A stretch of 64,000 nt of DNA from Nitrobacter sp963807355 (GTDB lineage: Bacteria > Pseudomonadota > Alphaproteobacteria > Rhizobiales > Xanthobacteraceae), in the NCBI GenBank assembly GCA_963807355.1, contig CAWEBX010000002.1:1-64000 (forward strand). Reading direction: 5' to 3'. The position numbers were made by a program, and so were the translations under genes. The notes beneath the pieces were generated by a model. That model was not told the DNA's origin, made no database searches, and saw only the letters and a program-made list of their open reading frames with translations. Position 1 is the first letter of the stretch. Each line of letters opens with the position of its first letter. Below, piece after piece: positions 17,763 to 26,204 of the stretch.

Positions 17763-18269
17763 TCAGCTTCGCCAGGGTTTGAGGGATTGGATTTCCCACT
17801 GACCGCCGCGGGCTCTGCACGCCGCCCCCTGCAACCAACTTTCGGACTTTCCGTTAACGTAACTCGCCAAAAAATCACGGCAAGTGCGCCCCTCGGCGCT
17901 ATAGGCCTGTGCCAGTGGCGTCACCGAGCCCCGCGCGCCGGTCGAGGGGTTTTCCCATGGCTGGCTCGCATCCTTATTCCCTTTAGTCAGCACGTCGGAG
18001 GCGGCTGTGCGCGCGAAAGCAAGATCGGTGTCCGTCGGACGCGCATGGGAGAGCGCTGCGATCGATCCGGTAGCCTCGTCGTCTCCCATCTGCGCGAACG
18101 CCGCTTGATTCCGTGCCATACTGCAGCCTCCGGTCGTAGCCCCGATCATGATCGCCGCCACGATGGCGGCGAAGGGTCCGATCGCGGATAGGCCAACGCG
18201 CAGACGTGCCCTATACAGGTTTGCCCTGTATAAGGACCGCAACGGACTTTCGACGATAGACCGGCGCAA
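17763..18269 (-). CDS. putative surface lipoprotein (RT0821-like)
   Basis: Up to 168 residues. A hydrophobic segment near residues 28-46 ends in GATTGGCS, a plausible lipobox, so the mature protein would start at Cys49 and be lipid-anchored. The C-terminal half (SVTPLAQAYSAEGRTCRDF to ACRARGGQWEI) matches the short surface-antigen domain found in alphaproteobacterial outer-membrane lipoproteins. The only candidate starts before the signal segment are non-ATG; TTG 18269 is used here and is uncertain. It is divergent from pdxH with only 14 bases between. Confidence 0.75.
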   Translation of the reverse strand: MRRSIVESPLRSLYRANLYRARLRVGLSAIGPFAAIVAAIMIGATTGGCSMARNQAAFAQMGDDEATGSIAALSHARPTDTDLAFARTAASDVLTKGNKDASQPWENPSTGARGSVTPLAQAYSAEGRTCRDFLASYVNGKSESWLQGAACRARGGQWEIQSLKPWRS

Positions 18270-18283
18270 CCTGTGGACCCCGT

Positions 18284-18925
18284 ATGAACGACACCACGGA
18301 CATCAAGAACACAAGCCAGTTAACGTCCGGTGATTTCACGGAAGCCCAGGATCCTTTTTCCCTCTTCGCGGCGTGGCTCGCGGAAGCCGTCGCGTCAGAA
18401 CCAAACGACCCCGATGCCATGGCGCTCGCTACCACAGACGCCGACGGCCTGCCTGATGTGCGCATGGTGCTGATGAAGGGCTTCGATGCCGGGGGCTTCG
18501 TGTTCTACAGCCACATCGCCAGCGCCAAGGGCCGCGAACTCGCCGCAAATCCCAAAGCGGCATTGTTGTTTCACTGGAAGTCGCTACGCCGACAGGTCCG
18601 TGTGCGCGGGCCCGTGACGCCCGTCACCGATGCGGAGACCGATGCCTATTTCGCCACGCGTCCGAAGCAGGCGCAGATCGGCGCCTGGGTCAGCAAGCAG
18701 TCGCAGCCGCTGGAAAGCCGTTTCGCGTTCGAGCAGGCGATCGCGAAGGAAGCCGCAAAATACATCATCGGCGGTGTGCCGCGACCGCCGGGCTGGAGCG
18801 GCTGGCGGATCACACCGACGCAATTCGAATTCTGGCACGACCGCCCATTCCGGCTGCACGACCGCATCGAATTCCGCCGCACGGCGCCTGATGCGCCGTG
18901 GACCAAGACAAGGCTGTACCCATGA
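18284..18925 (+). CDS. pdxH: pyridoxamine/pyridoxine 5'-phosphate oxidase
   Basis: FMN enzyme of 213 residues that makes pyridoxal 5'-phosphate, the last step of vitamin B6 synthesis and salvage. Conserved segments are DADGLPDVRMVLMKGFD, FYSHIASAKGRELAANPKAALLFHWK (FMN site), RPKQAQIGAWVSKQS and the C-terminal PRPPGWSGWRITP to RLYP. Length is normal. The stop overlaps the following SDR start by four bases (ATGA), so the two are co-translated. Confidence 0.95.
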   Translation: MNDTTDIKNTSQLTSGDFTEAQDPFSLFAAWLAEAVASEPNDPDAMALATTDADGLPDVRMVLMKGFDAGGFVFYSHIASAKGRELAANPKAALLFHWKSLRRQVRVRGPVTPVTDAETDAYFATRPKQAQIGAWVSKQSQPLESRFAFEQAIAKEAAKYIIGGVPRPPGWSGWRITPTQFEFWHDRPFRLHDRIEFRRTAPDAPWTKTRLYP

Positions 18926-19713
18926 CCCCCGACAAGGCAAATCCTCGAACCGAGATGGCAACGGCGGTCGACCCCAACGCGCCGCGCCGCACATTGCTGC
19001 TGACCGGCGCGAGCCGCGGCATCGGCCACGCGACCGTAATCCGGTTTTCCAGCGCGGGATGGCGGGTCATCACCTGCTCGCGGCATCCGTTTCCGGAACA
19101 GTGCCCCTGGGATGCCGGCCCCGAAGACCACATTCAGGTCGACCTGTCCGACCCCGAAAACACGATGCTGGCCATCCAGGAGATCCGATCACGGCTCGAA
19201 GGCGGCAAGCTGCACGCGCTGGTCAACAATGCCGCGATCTCGCCAAAGGGCGAGGGCGGCGCGCGGCTCGGCTCGCTGAACACCGACATGGAGACCTGGG
19301 AGAAGGTATTCCGCGTCAACTTCATGGCGCCGATCATGCTGGCGCGCGGACTGATCGGCGAACTGAAGGCTGCGAAAGGCTCTGTTGTGAACGTCACATC
19401 GATCGCCGGCTCGCGCGTGCATCCGTTCGCGGGCGCGGCCTATTCAACTTCAAAAGCGGCGCTGGCCTCACTGACCCGCGAGATGGCGGCGGACTTCGGC
19501 CGCCTCGGCGTGCGTGTCAACGCCATCGCGCCGGGCGAGATCGACACCTCGATCCTGTCGCCTGGAACCGAGAAGATCGTCCAGCGCCAGATTCCGCTGC
19601 GCCGCCTCGGTACCCCGGACGAAGTCTCAAAAATCGTCTACGTGCTGTGCACGGAGACGAGTTCATACGTCAACGGCGCGGAGATCCACATCAACGGCGG
19701 CCAACACGTATAG
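18922..19713 (+). CDS. short-chain dehydrogenase/reductase (SDR)
   Basis: Classical SDR of 263 residues with the dinucleotide motif TGASRGIG, the structural NNAA, the Ser of VNVTSIAGS and the catalytic YSTSK; the family ending YVNGAEIHINGGQHV is present. It reduces or oxidises an alcohol/ketone with NAD(P); the substrate is unknown. ATG 18922 overlaps the pdxH stop, and this coupled start is preferred over ATG 18898. The nucleotide site carries an Arg after TCS, which favours NADP. Confidence 0.9.
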   Translation: MTPDKANPRTEMATAVDPNAPRRTLLLTGASRGIGHATVIRFSSAGWRVITCSRHPFPEQCPWDAGPEDHIQVDLSDPENTMLAIQEIRSRLEGGKLHALVNNAAISPKGEGGARLGSLNTDMETWEKVFRVNFMAPIMLARGLIGELKAAKGSVVNVTSIAGSRVHPFAGAAYSTSKAALASLTREMAADFGRLGVRVNAIAPGEIDTSILSPGTEKIVQRQIPLRRLGTPDEVSKIVYVLCTETSSYVNGAEIHINGGQHV

Positions 19714-19772
19714 AGCAGGCGCGGACAAGCACCATTTGGCACGCATCATTTCCGGAACCGCATAGCGGCCGT

Positions 19773-19802
19773 CGGACTCCATAGCTCCCGCCATGGAGTC
19801 CG
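19773..19802 (+). repeat. strong inverted repeat downstream of the SDR gene
   Basis: CGGACTCCAT and ATGGAGTCCG form a perfect 10-bp stem with a 10-base loop. There is no T-run. The flanking bases (TTCACGTGAAATCGCGTATCC) resemble dispersed alphaproteobacterial repeats, so this is more likely a repeat element than a simple terminator. Confidence 0.6.
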
Positions 19803-19843
19803 AGTTCACGTGAAATCGCGTATCCGGGATGAGGACGCTAAAT

Positions 19844-20080
19844 TCAATCCGCGCAAGACCTTCGTGATGGCGCGCACAATACCGGCGCAGCGAGACCCGC
19901 GCTGGAACAATCGTCGTCGTTCTCGCCGTCGAGCAACGCTGCACCGCAATGCCGGCATGTGCGTATGGGAGCAGACGAAGAATGCCCGATCGCAGCATTG
20001 TCCGCACTGAATCTGCGCAACCGTTGATAGCTGCGAAAATCGAGGACTTTGTGATCCCCTGTTACGACTTTCTCAACCAT
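19844..20080 (-). CDS. small conserved-looking protein with CxxC
   Basis: ATG 20080, with GGGAG about 5 bases upstream, opens 78 codons. The sequence VLDFRSYQRLRRF followed by CRHCGAALLDGENDDDC looks like real coding sequence: a basic helix and then a CxxC knuckle with acidic residues and a further Cys. There is no second CxxC, so a full zinc ribbon is not certain. It fills the gap between the SDR gene and corA and faces away from the SDR. Function unknown. Confidence 0.55.
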   Translation of the reverse strand: MVEKVVTGDHKVLDFRSYQRLRRFSADNAAIGHSSSAPIRTCRHCGAALLDGENDDDCSSAGLAAPVLCAPSRRSCAD

Positions 20081-20209
20081 TGTAACTCCCGCGATGTCAT
20101 GCACGGGTTATGGCAGCATCTCTTCTTGGAAAGCGTTCAGGCGAACATTCAAATTTTACGAGGAAAATTGTGGCAGACTTGGTCGTAAGGATCTGCTCGG
20201 GAGCCGGCA

Positions 20210-21190
20210 CTACAACCACTTCTTCCATTTGAAGATCATGTAGGGCAGCACCGCAGCAATCACCATCATGGTGAGCGCGAACGGATAGCCGTGCGACCAG
20301 TTCAACTCGGGTATTATCTTGAAATTCATGCCGTAGATCGAGGCGATCAGCGTCGGCGGCATGAGCACCACAGCCATTACCGAAAACAGCTTGATGATGT
20401 TGTTTTGCTCGAGATTAACAACTCCAAGCATCGCATCGAGCACGAAGGTGGTCTTGTTCGACAGATAAGAGGCGTGATCGGAAAGCGAGGCGACATCACG
20501 CTGCATCGTCTTGAGCTGAGCGAGCATGTCCTTCGACCATTTGATGCTGTTGGATTCGGTCGCGACGAAGGTGACGAGACGGCCTATCGAGACCAGGCTC
20601 TCGCGAACTTTCGAGGTGAGATCGCCCTTGCGGCCGATTACGATCAGGATTTCGGAATAGCGTTTGGCACGGCCAGTGCGCGCGGATTCGTTCGGCTCGA
20701 AAATGTCGTGGCTAACTTGATCGATGTCGGCGCCGGCGCGCTCCAGAATGTCGGCGCAGCGATCGATCACGGCATCGAGCAATTCGAGCAACACCCCCTC
20801 GCCGGTCAAACCCTGTGCAGCCGCGCGCGCAAGCTTGTTCTCCACCAGCGCGAACGGTTTTAGCGCGTCGTAGCGCACGGTGACGAGACGATGGCCGGAC
20901 AGGATGAACGTGACGGGGGTGATGCGGGGGCGGTCGGTTTCGCTGCCGCACATCAGACTGGCCGTCATGTAGCGCGCGCCGTTCTCGACATAGAGGCGGC
21001 TGGAAATCTCGATCTCCTGCATGTCCTCCCGGGTTGGCACCGCAACCCCCGCGAGCCCCTCCACGGCGCGGTCCTCGCTCGGCGTCGGGTTCTCGAGATC
21101 GATCCACACGGCGCTGTCGGGCAGCGCGGCGGGATCGACCGGACCGGTCTTTCGCAGCGCCATGCCATCTGGCGCGAAGATCGAGAGCAT
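20210..21190 (-). CDS. corA: CorA-family magnesium/divalent cation transporter
   Basis: Inner-membrane channel of 326 residues. A large cytoplasmic domain (about 1-260) with long helices precedes two C-terminal transmembrane segments. The signature GMN is present (IYGMNF) after the first segment, and the C-terminus is the typical basic KWKKWL. Length matches the family. The gene stands alone; no leader structure typical of magnesium sensors was recognised upstream. Confidence 0.94.
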   Translation of the reverse strand: MLSIFAPDGMALRKTGPVDPAALPDSAVWIDLENPTPSEDRAVEGLAGVAVPTREDMQEIEISSRLYVENGARYMTASLMCGSETDRPRITPVTFILSGHRLVTVRYDALKPFALVENKLARAAAQGLTGEGVLLELLDAVIDRCADILERAGADIDQVSHDIFEPNESARTGRAKRYSEILIVIGRKGDLTSKVRESLVSIGRLVTFVATESNSIKWSKDMLAQLKTMQRDVASLSDHASYLSNKTTFVLDAMLGVVNLEQNNIIKLFSVMAVVLMPPTLIASIYGMNFKIIPELNWSHGYPFALTMMVIAAVLPYMIFKWKKWL

Positions 21191-21679
21191 GGCCCCTCCG
21201 AAGATAACGGCACCGACTCAAGGTGTGGACACGAACAATCTGAAGTGACGCTGGTGAATTGAATTTGGCATTCGCCCGCCACTTTGTAGCGAACCCGGCA
21301 AACGACCTCGGAAATCTAGTGGCCGATTGATCCCGACAATTGCAAGGGATTCCGCCGCAGCAGGATGCAAAAGTTGGAATCGGACCGATCAGATCGCGGC
21401 AATTTGGCAACGAGTCAAAGCGCTGTCGCAGCGGCGGATGCCGTTTATTCTTTTTGGTGGGCGGGGAACGAGCAATTGCACCCCTTGCTCCTGTCTTGAA
21501 ATGCCGCGTACTCAACTGGGGATCGATATTCTGCGACAAAAATACCACAGGCACGTGACTGCGTAGGGACAGAGGCTTCTAAGTGCTGGAATTCGAGGGA
21601 ATTCCGACAATAATGAGTTTAGAAGATTCTTGCTGGGGTGCAAGTCGCCAGGATTTCAGTGGGCATTTGGAAAACAACG
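21191..21679 (+). other. intergenic region between divergent corA and L,D-transpeptidase genes
   Basis: About 490 bases with only short, non-conserved reading frames. It should contain both promoters. The last 100 bases before the transpeptidase gene are A/T-richer than the rest. I see no RNA gene or repeat here. Confidence 0.4.
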
Positions 21680-22345
21680 ATGTCGTCTCTTCGGGTTAAA
21701 CTTGGGATTCTGGCCGCGGGCCTGATGTTGTCAGGCTGCATGCAGGCCACGCATTACGAGGCCACCAACGCCAACAACTTCAAGCCGCGCGACAAGGAGT
21801 TGCTGTCCAAGGTCTCCTACACGAGAACGCCGGTGGCCGCTTCGTTCCGCCGCGCGATCGTCGATTATCACCGTAAGGAAGCGCCGGGCTCGATCATGGT
21901 CGATTCCGACAACCACTACCTCTATTACGTGCTCGATAACGGCAAGGCGATCCGCTACGGCGTCACCGTCGGTGAGGAAGCGCTGGCGTTCTCCGGCGTG
22001 GCGAGGGTCGGCAACATGCGCGAGTGGCCGGACTGGATTCCGACCGCCGACATTCACAAGCGCATCGAGGGACTACCGTCGCGCGTGGCAGGCGGACCGG
22101 ATAACCCCCTCGGCGCGCGAGCGCTGTATCTCTATCAGGGCAACAAGGATACGTTGTTCCGGATCCACGGAACCAACCAGCCGGAATATATCGGTACCTC
22201 GATTTCCTCGGGCTGCATTCGCATGATCAACGAGGACGCCATCGATCTTTATGATCGCGTCAAGGTCGGAACGGTGGTGGTTGTGCTTGAGCCAAAACAC
22301 GGCGCGAAGATGGCCTCGTGGAATGGCGGCGGCAACTTTAACTGA
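21680..22345 (+). CDS. L,D-transpeptidase (YkuD domain) lipoprotein
   Basis: Protein of 221 residues. An N-terminal signal segment ends in the lipobox LSGC, so it is probably lipid-anchored in the outer membrane or periplasm. The YkuD domain covers about 70-205, with the catalytic core HGTNQPEYIGTSISSGCIRM (His, Ser, Gly and nucleophile Cys). Such enzymes make 3-3 peptidoglycan cross-links or attach proteins to peptidoglycan. The start at ATG 21680 places the signal peptide correctly; the frame is open 42 bases upstream. A clear terminator follows. Confidence 0.93.
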   Translation: MSSLRVKLGILAAGLMLSGCMQATHYEATNANNFKPRDKELLSKVSYTRTPVAASFRRAIVDYHRKEAPGSIMVDSDNHYLYYVLDNGKAIRYGVTVGEEALAFSGVARVGNMREWPDWIPTADIHKRIEGLPSRVAGGPDNPLGARALYLYQGNKDTLFRIHGTNQPEYIGTSISSGCIRMINEDAIDLYDRVKVGTVVVVLEPKHGAKMASWNGGGNFN

Positions 22346-22366
22346 TCGAACGATTTCTCAATCTGC

Positions 22367-22392
22367 AAAGCGCCGGTTCTCCGGCGCTTTTT
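22367..22392 (+). terminator. rho-independent terminator of the L,D-transpeptidase gene
   Basis: AAAGCGCCGG, loop TTCT, CCGGCGCTTT followed by TT: a 10-bp stem with a T-run, 21 bases after the stop. Confidence 0.9.
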
Positions 22393-22433
22393 ATTGCCGT
22401 CTGTTTCCCCCGGCGTGTCGGGCCATACCAGCG

Positions 22434-22519
22434 TTTGATGGAATCAAAACTGACTTCCATCGTTTTGGGGCGCTTCTTCATGCGAACCGGTGCGCATCTC
22501 GGGGCAAACTCGCGAATAT
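22434..22519 (-). repeat. dispersed intergenic repeat, degraded copy E
   Basis: The block CTTCTTCATGCGAACCGGTG followed by CATCTCGGGGC aligns with TTTCTTCACGCAAACCGATG and CCACTCCGCTC of copy B. The terminal hairpin has lost most of its pairing. This is the most diverged of the five copies. Confidence 0.5.
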
Positions 22520-22539
22520 GCTTCGCCTATAGCCGTCAA

Positions 22540-23664
22540 TCAGTCGAATAGCGGTCGGAGGAATGGCGGAAGATTGCTGCGGATCCTCCGTTTGCGTTTC
22601 ACAGAGTTAGCGGCTGAGCGTCGCGTTGGCGGTTTTGAAGTCGACGGCGGCGGCCACTTTGCAACCTTACCCGCAGCAGCGGCGGCCGTAGGTCGCTTCT
22701 GGGGTTGAGGCACCATCTCCGCCGAGATAGCCGATGCAGATCCAGCTTGCGGGGCAGCGCGAGATACCGCGCCGCGCTCCGGCACCGCTTCAGACGCCTT
22801 GCCTTTTTCTTCCGCCATTTCGCGCTGCGGCGCTTCCGCCGGGCGTTCGGTGGGCAGCAACGGCGCGACCGCCGGCACAGGGTCGTAGATTTCCCAGTGA
22901 CAGATCCGGTAGCCGTTGCGGCGCTGAATCAGGTCGAGGTGAATATGGTTCTCGTGATAGCCATCCGATCCAGGCCCCAGCACCGTGGTGAAGCGCGCGC
23001 AAACCGAGCCCAGCACCTTTTCGCGCAGATCCCGCTCCACCGCCCGATCCGCCAAATCGATCGTCCGTCCGTTTGCGAGCTTGAGGGCACCCACGTCGAG
23101 CGCATTGGCGCGCCCGTGTTCGGACAGCTTTGCTCCGGCGACCCGGTTGCGCCCTCGGCATTCAAACGAGTCGAGATTGTCGAGTTCGCTGACCCGGCTG
23201 CCGATTCCCTCGGCCAGCGGCGCCATATCGCTGCGAATCCAGTCCGCAATCGCGGACGCCATTTTGCAACGGAGGGTGGCGGCAGGCTTGACCGCGGCCC
23301 GGCCACCGTTGGGCAGCACCACGGCTTCAAGCCGGACCAGATCGTCACCGCCACACTCGCCCGGCCCCGTGATCGCAGGAATGCTCGGGGCGATGGCGAC
23401 CGAATTGGTCAACGCCAGGCGGCAGGGAGAAGGCTCTGGCGCAATCTCGGGCGTCACGGGGCGATCCTCCGCCATCTGCGTGCCACCCTTGCCGTCGGGC
23501 GCCGGCGCGGCGGCCGGACGAGGTTGCGGCAACGGCGTCCTGCTCCCAGCCAATGCCGTTCCCGGCATTAAAAGGACTGCGAGCGCTACCATGGCCCATG
23601 GGTCGCGGGCTAAAGCACCGCACAGCAGTTGGCCGCCTGAAATCCCCGCGCCAGACTTCTTCAT
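22540..23664 (-). CDS. extensin-like family protein, secreted
   Basis: Protein of 374 residues. An N-terminal signal peptide (hydrophobic MVALAVLLMPGTALA) is followed by a Pro/Ala-rich linker to about 75, then the extensin-like C-terminal domain (about 78-255) containing HGRANALDVGALKLANG and HENHIHLDL. The His/Asp and HxH pattern resembles M15 zinc peptidases that cut peptidoglycan peptides, so a cell-wall role is plausible. The last 100 residues are low-complexity and basic. The gene is convergent with the L,D-transpeptidase gene. Confidence 0.85.
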   Translation of the reverse strand: MKKSGAGISGGQLLCGALARDPWAMVALAVLLMPGTALAGSRTPLPQPRPAAAPAPDGKGGTQMAEDRPVTPEIAPEPSPCRLALTNSVAIAPSIPAITGPGECGGDDLVRLEAVVLPNGGRAAVKPAATLRCKMASAIADWIRSDMAPLAEGIGSRVSELDNLDSFECRGRNRVAGAKLSEHGRANALDVGALKLANGRTIDLADRAVERDLREKVLGSVCARFTTVLGPGSDGYHENHIHLDLIQRRNGYRICHWEIYDPVPAVAPLLPTERPAEAPQREMAEEKGKASEAVPERGAVSRAAPQAGSASAISAEMVPQPQKRPTAAAAAGKVAKWPPPSTSKPPTRRSAANSVKRKRRIRSNLPPFLRPLFD

Positions 23665-23720
23665 GGCAAATCCCCGCCAGGAGAACGATAAAGAGAGCGA
23701 GGATCAACAGGAAGGTTCGA

Positions 23721-25349
23721 ATGCACGGCTTGATGCAAGACTGGCCTCTGCTGTGTCATCGGATCATCGATCACGCGGCGAAGGTTCATAGCGGGCGCGA
23801 GGTGGTCACGCGATCGGTCGAAGGTCCGATTCATCGGACCAACTACGCCGAAATTCGCGGCCGCGCGCTGAAACTGGCGCAGCGACTCGATCGCCAAGGC
23901 ATCAAGCTGGGAGACCGCGTCGCTACCATCGCCTGGAACACCTCGCGTCATCTCGAGGCCTGGTATGGCATCATGGGCATCGGCGCGGTCTGCCATACCG
24001 TAAACCCTCGCCTGTTTCCGGATCAGATCGCCTGGATCATCAACCATGCGAAAGATCGCATCGTGATGACCGATATCACCTTCATCCCGATTCTGGAGAA
24101 GATCGCCGACAGGCTGCCAAGCGTGGAACGCTACATCGTCCTCACCGATAAGGTACATATGCCGCAGACCGCGCTGAAAAATGCGGTCCCATACGAAGAC
24201 TGGATCGCGGAAGCCGACGGCGACTTTACCTGGCAAACTTTTGACGAGAACACCGCAGCCGCGATGTGCTACACGTCGGGAACCACGGGCAATCCGAAAG
24301 GCGTGGTGTACTCGCATCGTTCCAATGTGTTGCATTCGATGATTGTCAACAGCGCTGACGCGCTGGGTGCGGCATCGAAGGATACAATGCTGCCGATGGT
24401 CCCGCTGTTCCATGCAAATAGTTGGGGTATCGCGTTCTCTGCTCCGTCCATGGGCACAAAGCTGGTGATGCCCGGCGCCAAACTGGACAGCGCATCGGTT
24501 TACGAACTGCTGTCGAGCGAGAAAGTCACCTTCACAGCGGGCGTCCCTACCGTGTGGCTGATGCTGCTGCAGCATATGGAAACAAACAACCTCAGGCTGC
24601 CGGACCTCAAGGTGGTGATCTGCGGCGGCTCGGCGGCGCCGCGCTCGGTGATCAAGGCTTTCGACGACATGGGCATCGAGGTTCGCCACTCCTGGGGCAT
24701 GACGGAGATGTCGTCGCGCGGCACTGCCGGTGCATTGCAAGGCAAGTTCAGCCACCTCAAGGGAGACGCTAAGCTCGATCGGCTGCAGATGCAGGGATAC
24801 GCGCCATTCATGGTCGAAATGAAGATCACCGACGACGCCGGCAACGAACTGCCGTGGGATGGCACGACCCCCGGCCGGCTCAAGGTGCGAGGCCCCGCGA
24901 TCTCCGGCGCCTACTACCGCGTCAATGACAATATCCTCGACGGGGAGGGCTTCTTCGATACCGGCGACGTTGCCACCCTCGACGAGTACGGCTACGTCCG
25001 GATCACGGACCGATCAAAGGACGTGATCAAATCGGGGGGCGAATGGATCTCGTCGATCGATCTGGAAAATCTCGCCGTTGAACATCCCAAGGTAGCGGAA
25101 GCCGCCGTAATCGGCATACACCATCCCAAATGGGGCGAACGCCCGCTATTAATTCTCCAAGTCAGGAAAGGCGAGAGCGCGACGCGCGAAGAGATTCTCG
25201 GTTTCATGGATGGCAAGATAGCCAAGTGGTGGATGCCCGACGACGTCGCATTCGTCGACAGCATTCCCCACACCGCCACCGGAAAGATTCTGAAAACGGC
25301 GCTGCGCGAACAGTTCAGGGGATACAGCTTTCCTAACGCCGCAGCGTGA
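23721..25349 (+). CDS. fatty-acid/3-(methylthio)propionyl-CoA ligase family (DmdB-like)
   Basis: AMP-forming acyl-CoA synthetase of 542 residues. The nucleotide motif YTSGTTGNPKGV is near 190, the acyl-pocket/adenylate motif SWGMTEMSS near 330, the FDTGD and RSKDVIKSGGEW hinge motifs near 420-440, and the catalytic lysine in TATGKILK near the C-terminus. It activates a carboxylic acid to its CoA thioester using ATP. Its N-terminal style resembles DmdB-type ligases, matching the DmdC-like dehydrogenase at the left end, but the substrate is not proven. ATG 23721 has AGGAAGG at a proper distance. Confidence 0.92.
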   Translation: MHGLMQDWPLLCHRIIDHAAKVHSGREVVTRSVEGPIHRTNYAEIRGRALKLAQRLDRQGIKLGDRVATIAWNTSRHLEAWYGIMGIGAVCHTVNPRLFPDQIAWIINHAKDRIVMTDITFIPILEKIADRLPSVERYIVLTDKVHMPQTALKNAVPYEDWIAEADGDFTWQTFDENTAAAMCYTSGTTGNPKGVVYSHRSNVLHSMIVNSADALGAASKDTMLPMVPLFHANSWGIAFSAPSMGTKLVMPGAKLDSASVYELLSSEKVTFTAGVPTVWLMLLQHMETNNLRLPDLKVVICGGSAAPRSVIKAFDDMGIEVRHSWGMTEMSSRGTAGALQGKFSHLKGDAKLDRLQMQGYAPFMVEMKITDDAGNELPWDGTTPGRLKVRGPAISGAYYRVNDNILDGEGFFDTGDVATLDEYGYVRITDRSKDVIKSGGEWISSIDLENLAVEHPKVAEAAVIGIHHPKWGERPLLILQVRKGESATREEILGFMDGKIAKWWMPDDVAFVDSIPHTATGKILKTALREQFRGYSFPNAAA

Positions 25350-25429
25350 CATCTCGGCGCTGAACCAGCGAAATGCCTGGGCCGTGAGGCCAAGCATTTT
25401 CATGCAACGGAGTGAGGCATCGCGATGGT

Positions 25430-26071
25430 TCAACCCTGTTTGTCGTAAGAGAACTGAATACCGGCCGTTCCACCCGTCTCGATGAACAAATTTATGAAGG
25501 CCGGAACGGTCTCGGTACGCTTCCAGTCGCGTTGCAGTTCGCAGAAGAGCTGCGGCACACTGATGAGCTTTGCGCCGGCCTGTTCGATGCGGCGCAGGGC
25601 CGCCTCATGAGCCGCGACCGACGTCCCGCCGACGGCATCGACGAGCACGTACACCTCGTAACCCTCCTTAAGCGCATCAAGCGCCGGAAAGGTCAGGCAG
25701 GCCTCGGTCCACAGCGCCGTCATGATGAGCTTCTTGCGGCCGGTCGCCTCGACCGCCTTGCGGAATTCGACGTCTTCCCACGAATTGATCGTGGTGCGAT
25801 CGTAGGTTGGATATTTGTCGAGCGCCTTGCGGATCGTGGGGATTGGCGGCTTATTGAGTCCGGTCTTCACGTTCACGGTCGAATGGATAATCGGCAGTCC
25901 GTAGACGACCGCCGCTTTCGCTGCACCGGTAATGTTGTTGACGAGGATCTGCCGATCCATCGATGCAATGGAGTTCACCTGCACCGGTTGATAGTCGATG
26001 ATGATGAACGCAGAATTTTGCGGCGTCAGAAGATCATCCTTTGCCGGATCACGGATTGCTTCGCTGACCAC
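25430..26071 (-). CDS. isochorismatase-family cysteine hydrolase (YcaC-like)
   Basis: Protein of 213 residues with the isochorismatase-fold catalytic set: Asp in IIIDYQPVQ, Lys near the KTGLNKP loop, and the nucleophile Cys in LWTEACLTF. YcaC-like members are hydrolases of unknown natural substrate that form large ring oligomers. Length is typical. It is downstream of the pirin gene on the same strand, separated by a strong hairpin, so it is probably transcribed on its own. Confidence 0.9.
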   Translation of the reverse strand: MVSEAIRDPAKDDLLTPQNSAFIIIDYQPVQVNSIASMDRQILVNNITGAAKAAVVYGLPIIHSTVNVKTGLNKPPIPTIRKALDKYPTYDRTTINSWEDVEFRKAVEATGRKKLIMTALWTEACLTFPALDALKEGYEVYVLVDAVGGTSVAAHEAALRRIEQAGAKLISVPQLFCELQRDWKRTETVPAFINLFIETGGTAGIQFSYDKQG

Positions 26072-26160
26072 GGGTTATCTCCTTCATTGAAGGGCTCGCT
26101 GACATTGACGCGGGTGCACCGACGGCGGGACGAGCGCACCGCCGCTGAATGTTGAAGGAT

Positions 26161-26192
26161 GAGACGCGATCCGGCTAACCGGATCGCGTCTC
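26161..26192 (-). terminator. perfect 14-bp hairpin after the pirin gene
   Basis: GAGACGCGATCCGG, loop CTAA, CCGGATCGCGTCTC. It starts 12 bases after the pirin stop. On the pirin strand it is followed by ATCCTT, a weak T-run, so it is a probable terminator. Confidence 0.7.
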
Positions 26193-26204
26193 TCTCAACC
26201 GCCG

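Noticed and set aside
22705..23571. 288-codon plus-strand frame
   Set aside because: Antisense shadow of the extensin-like gene.
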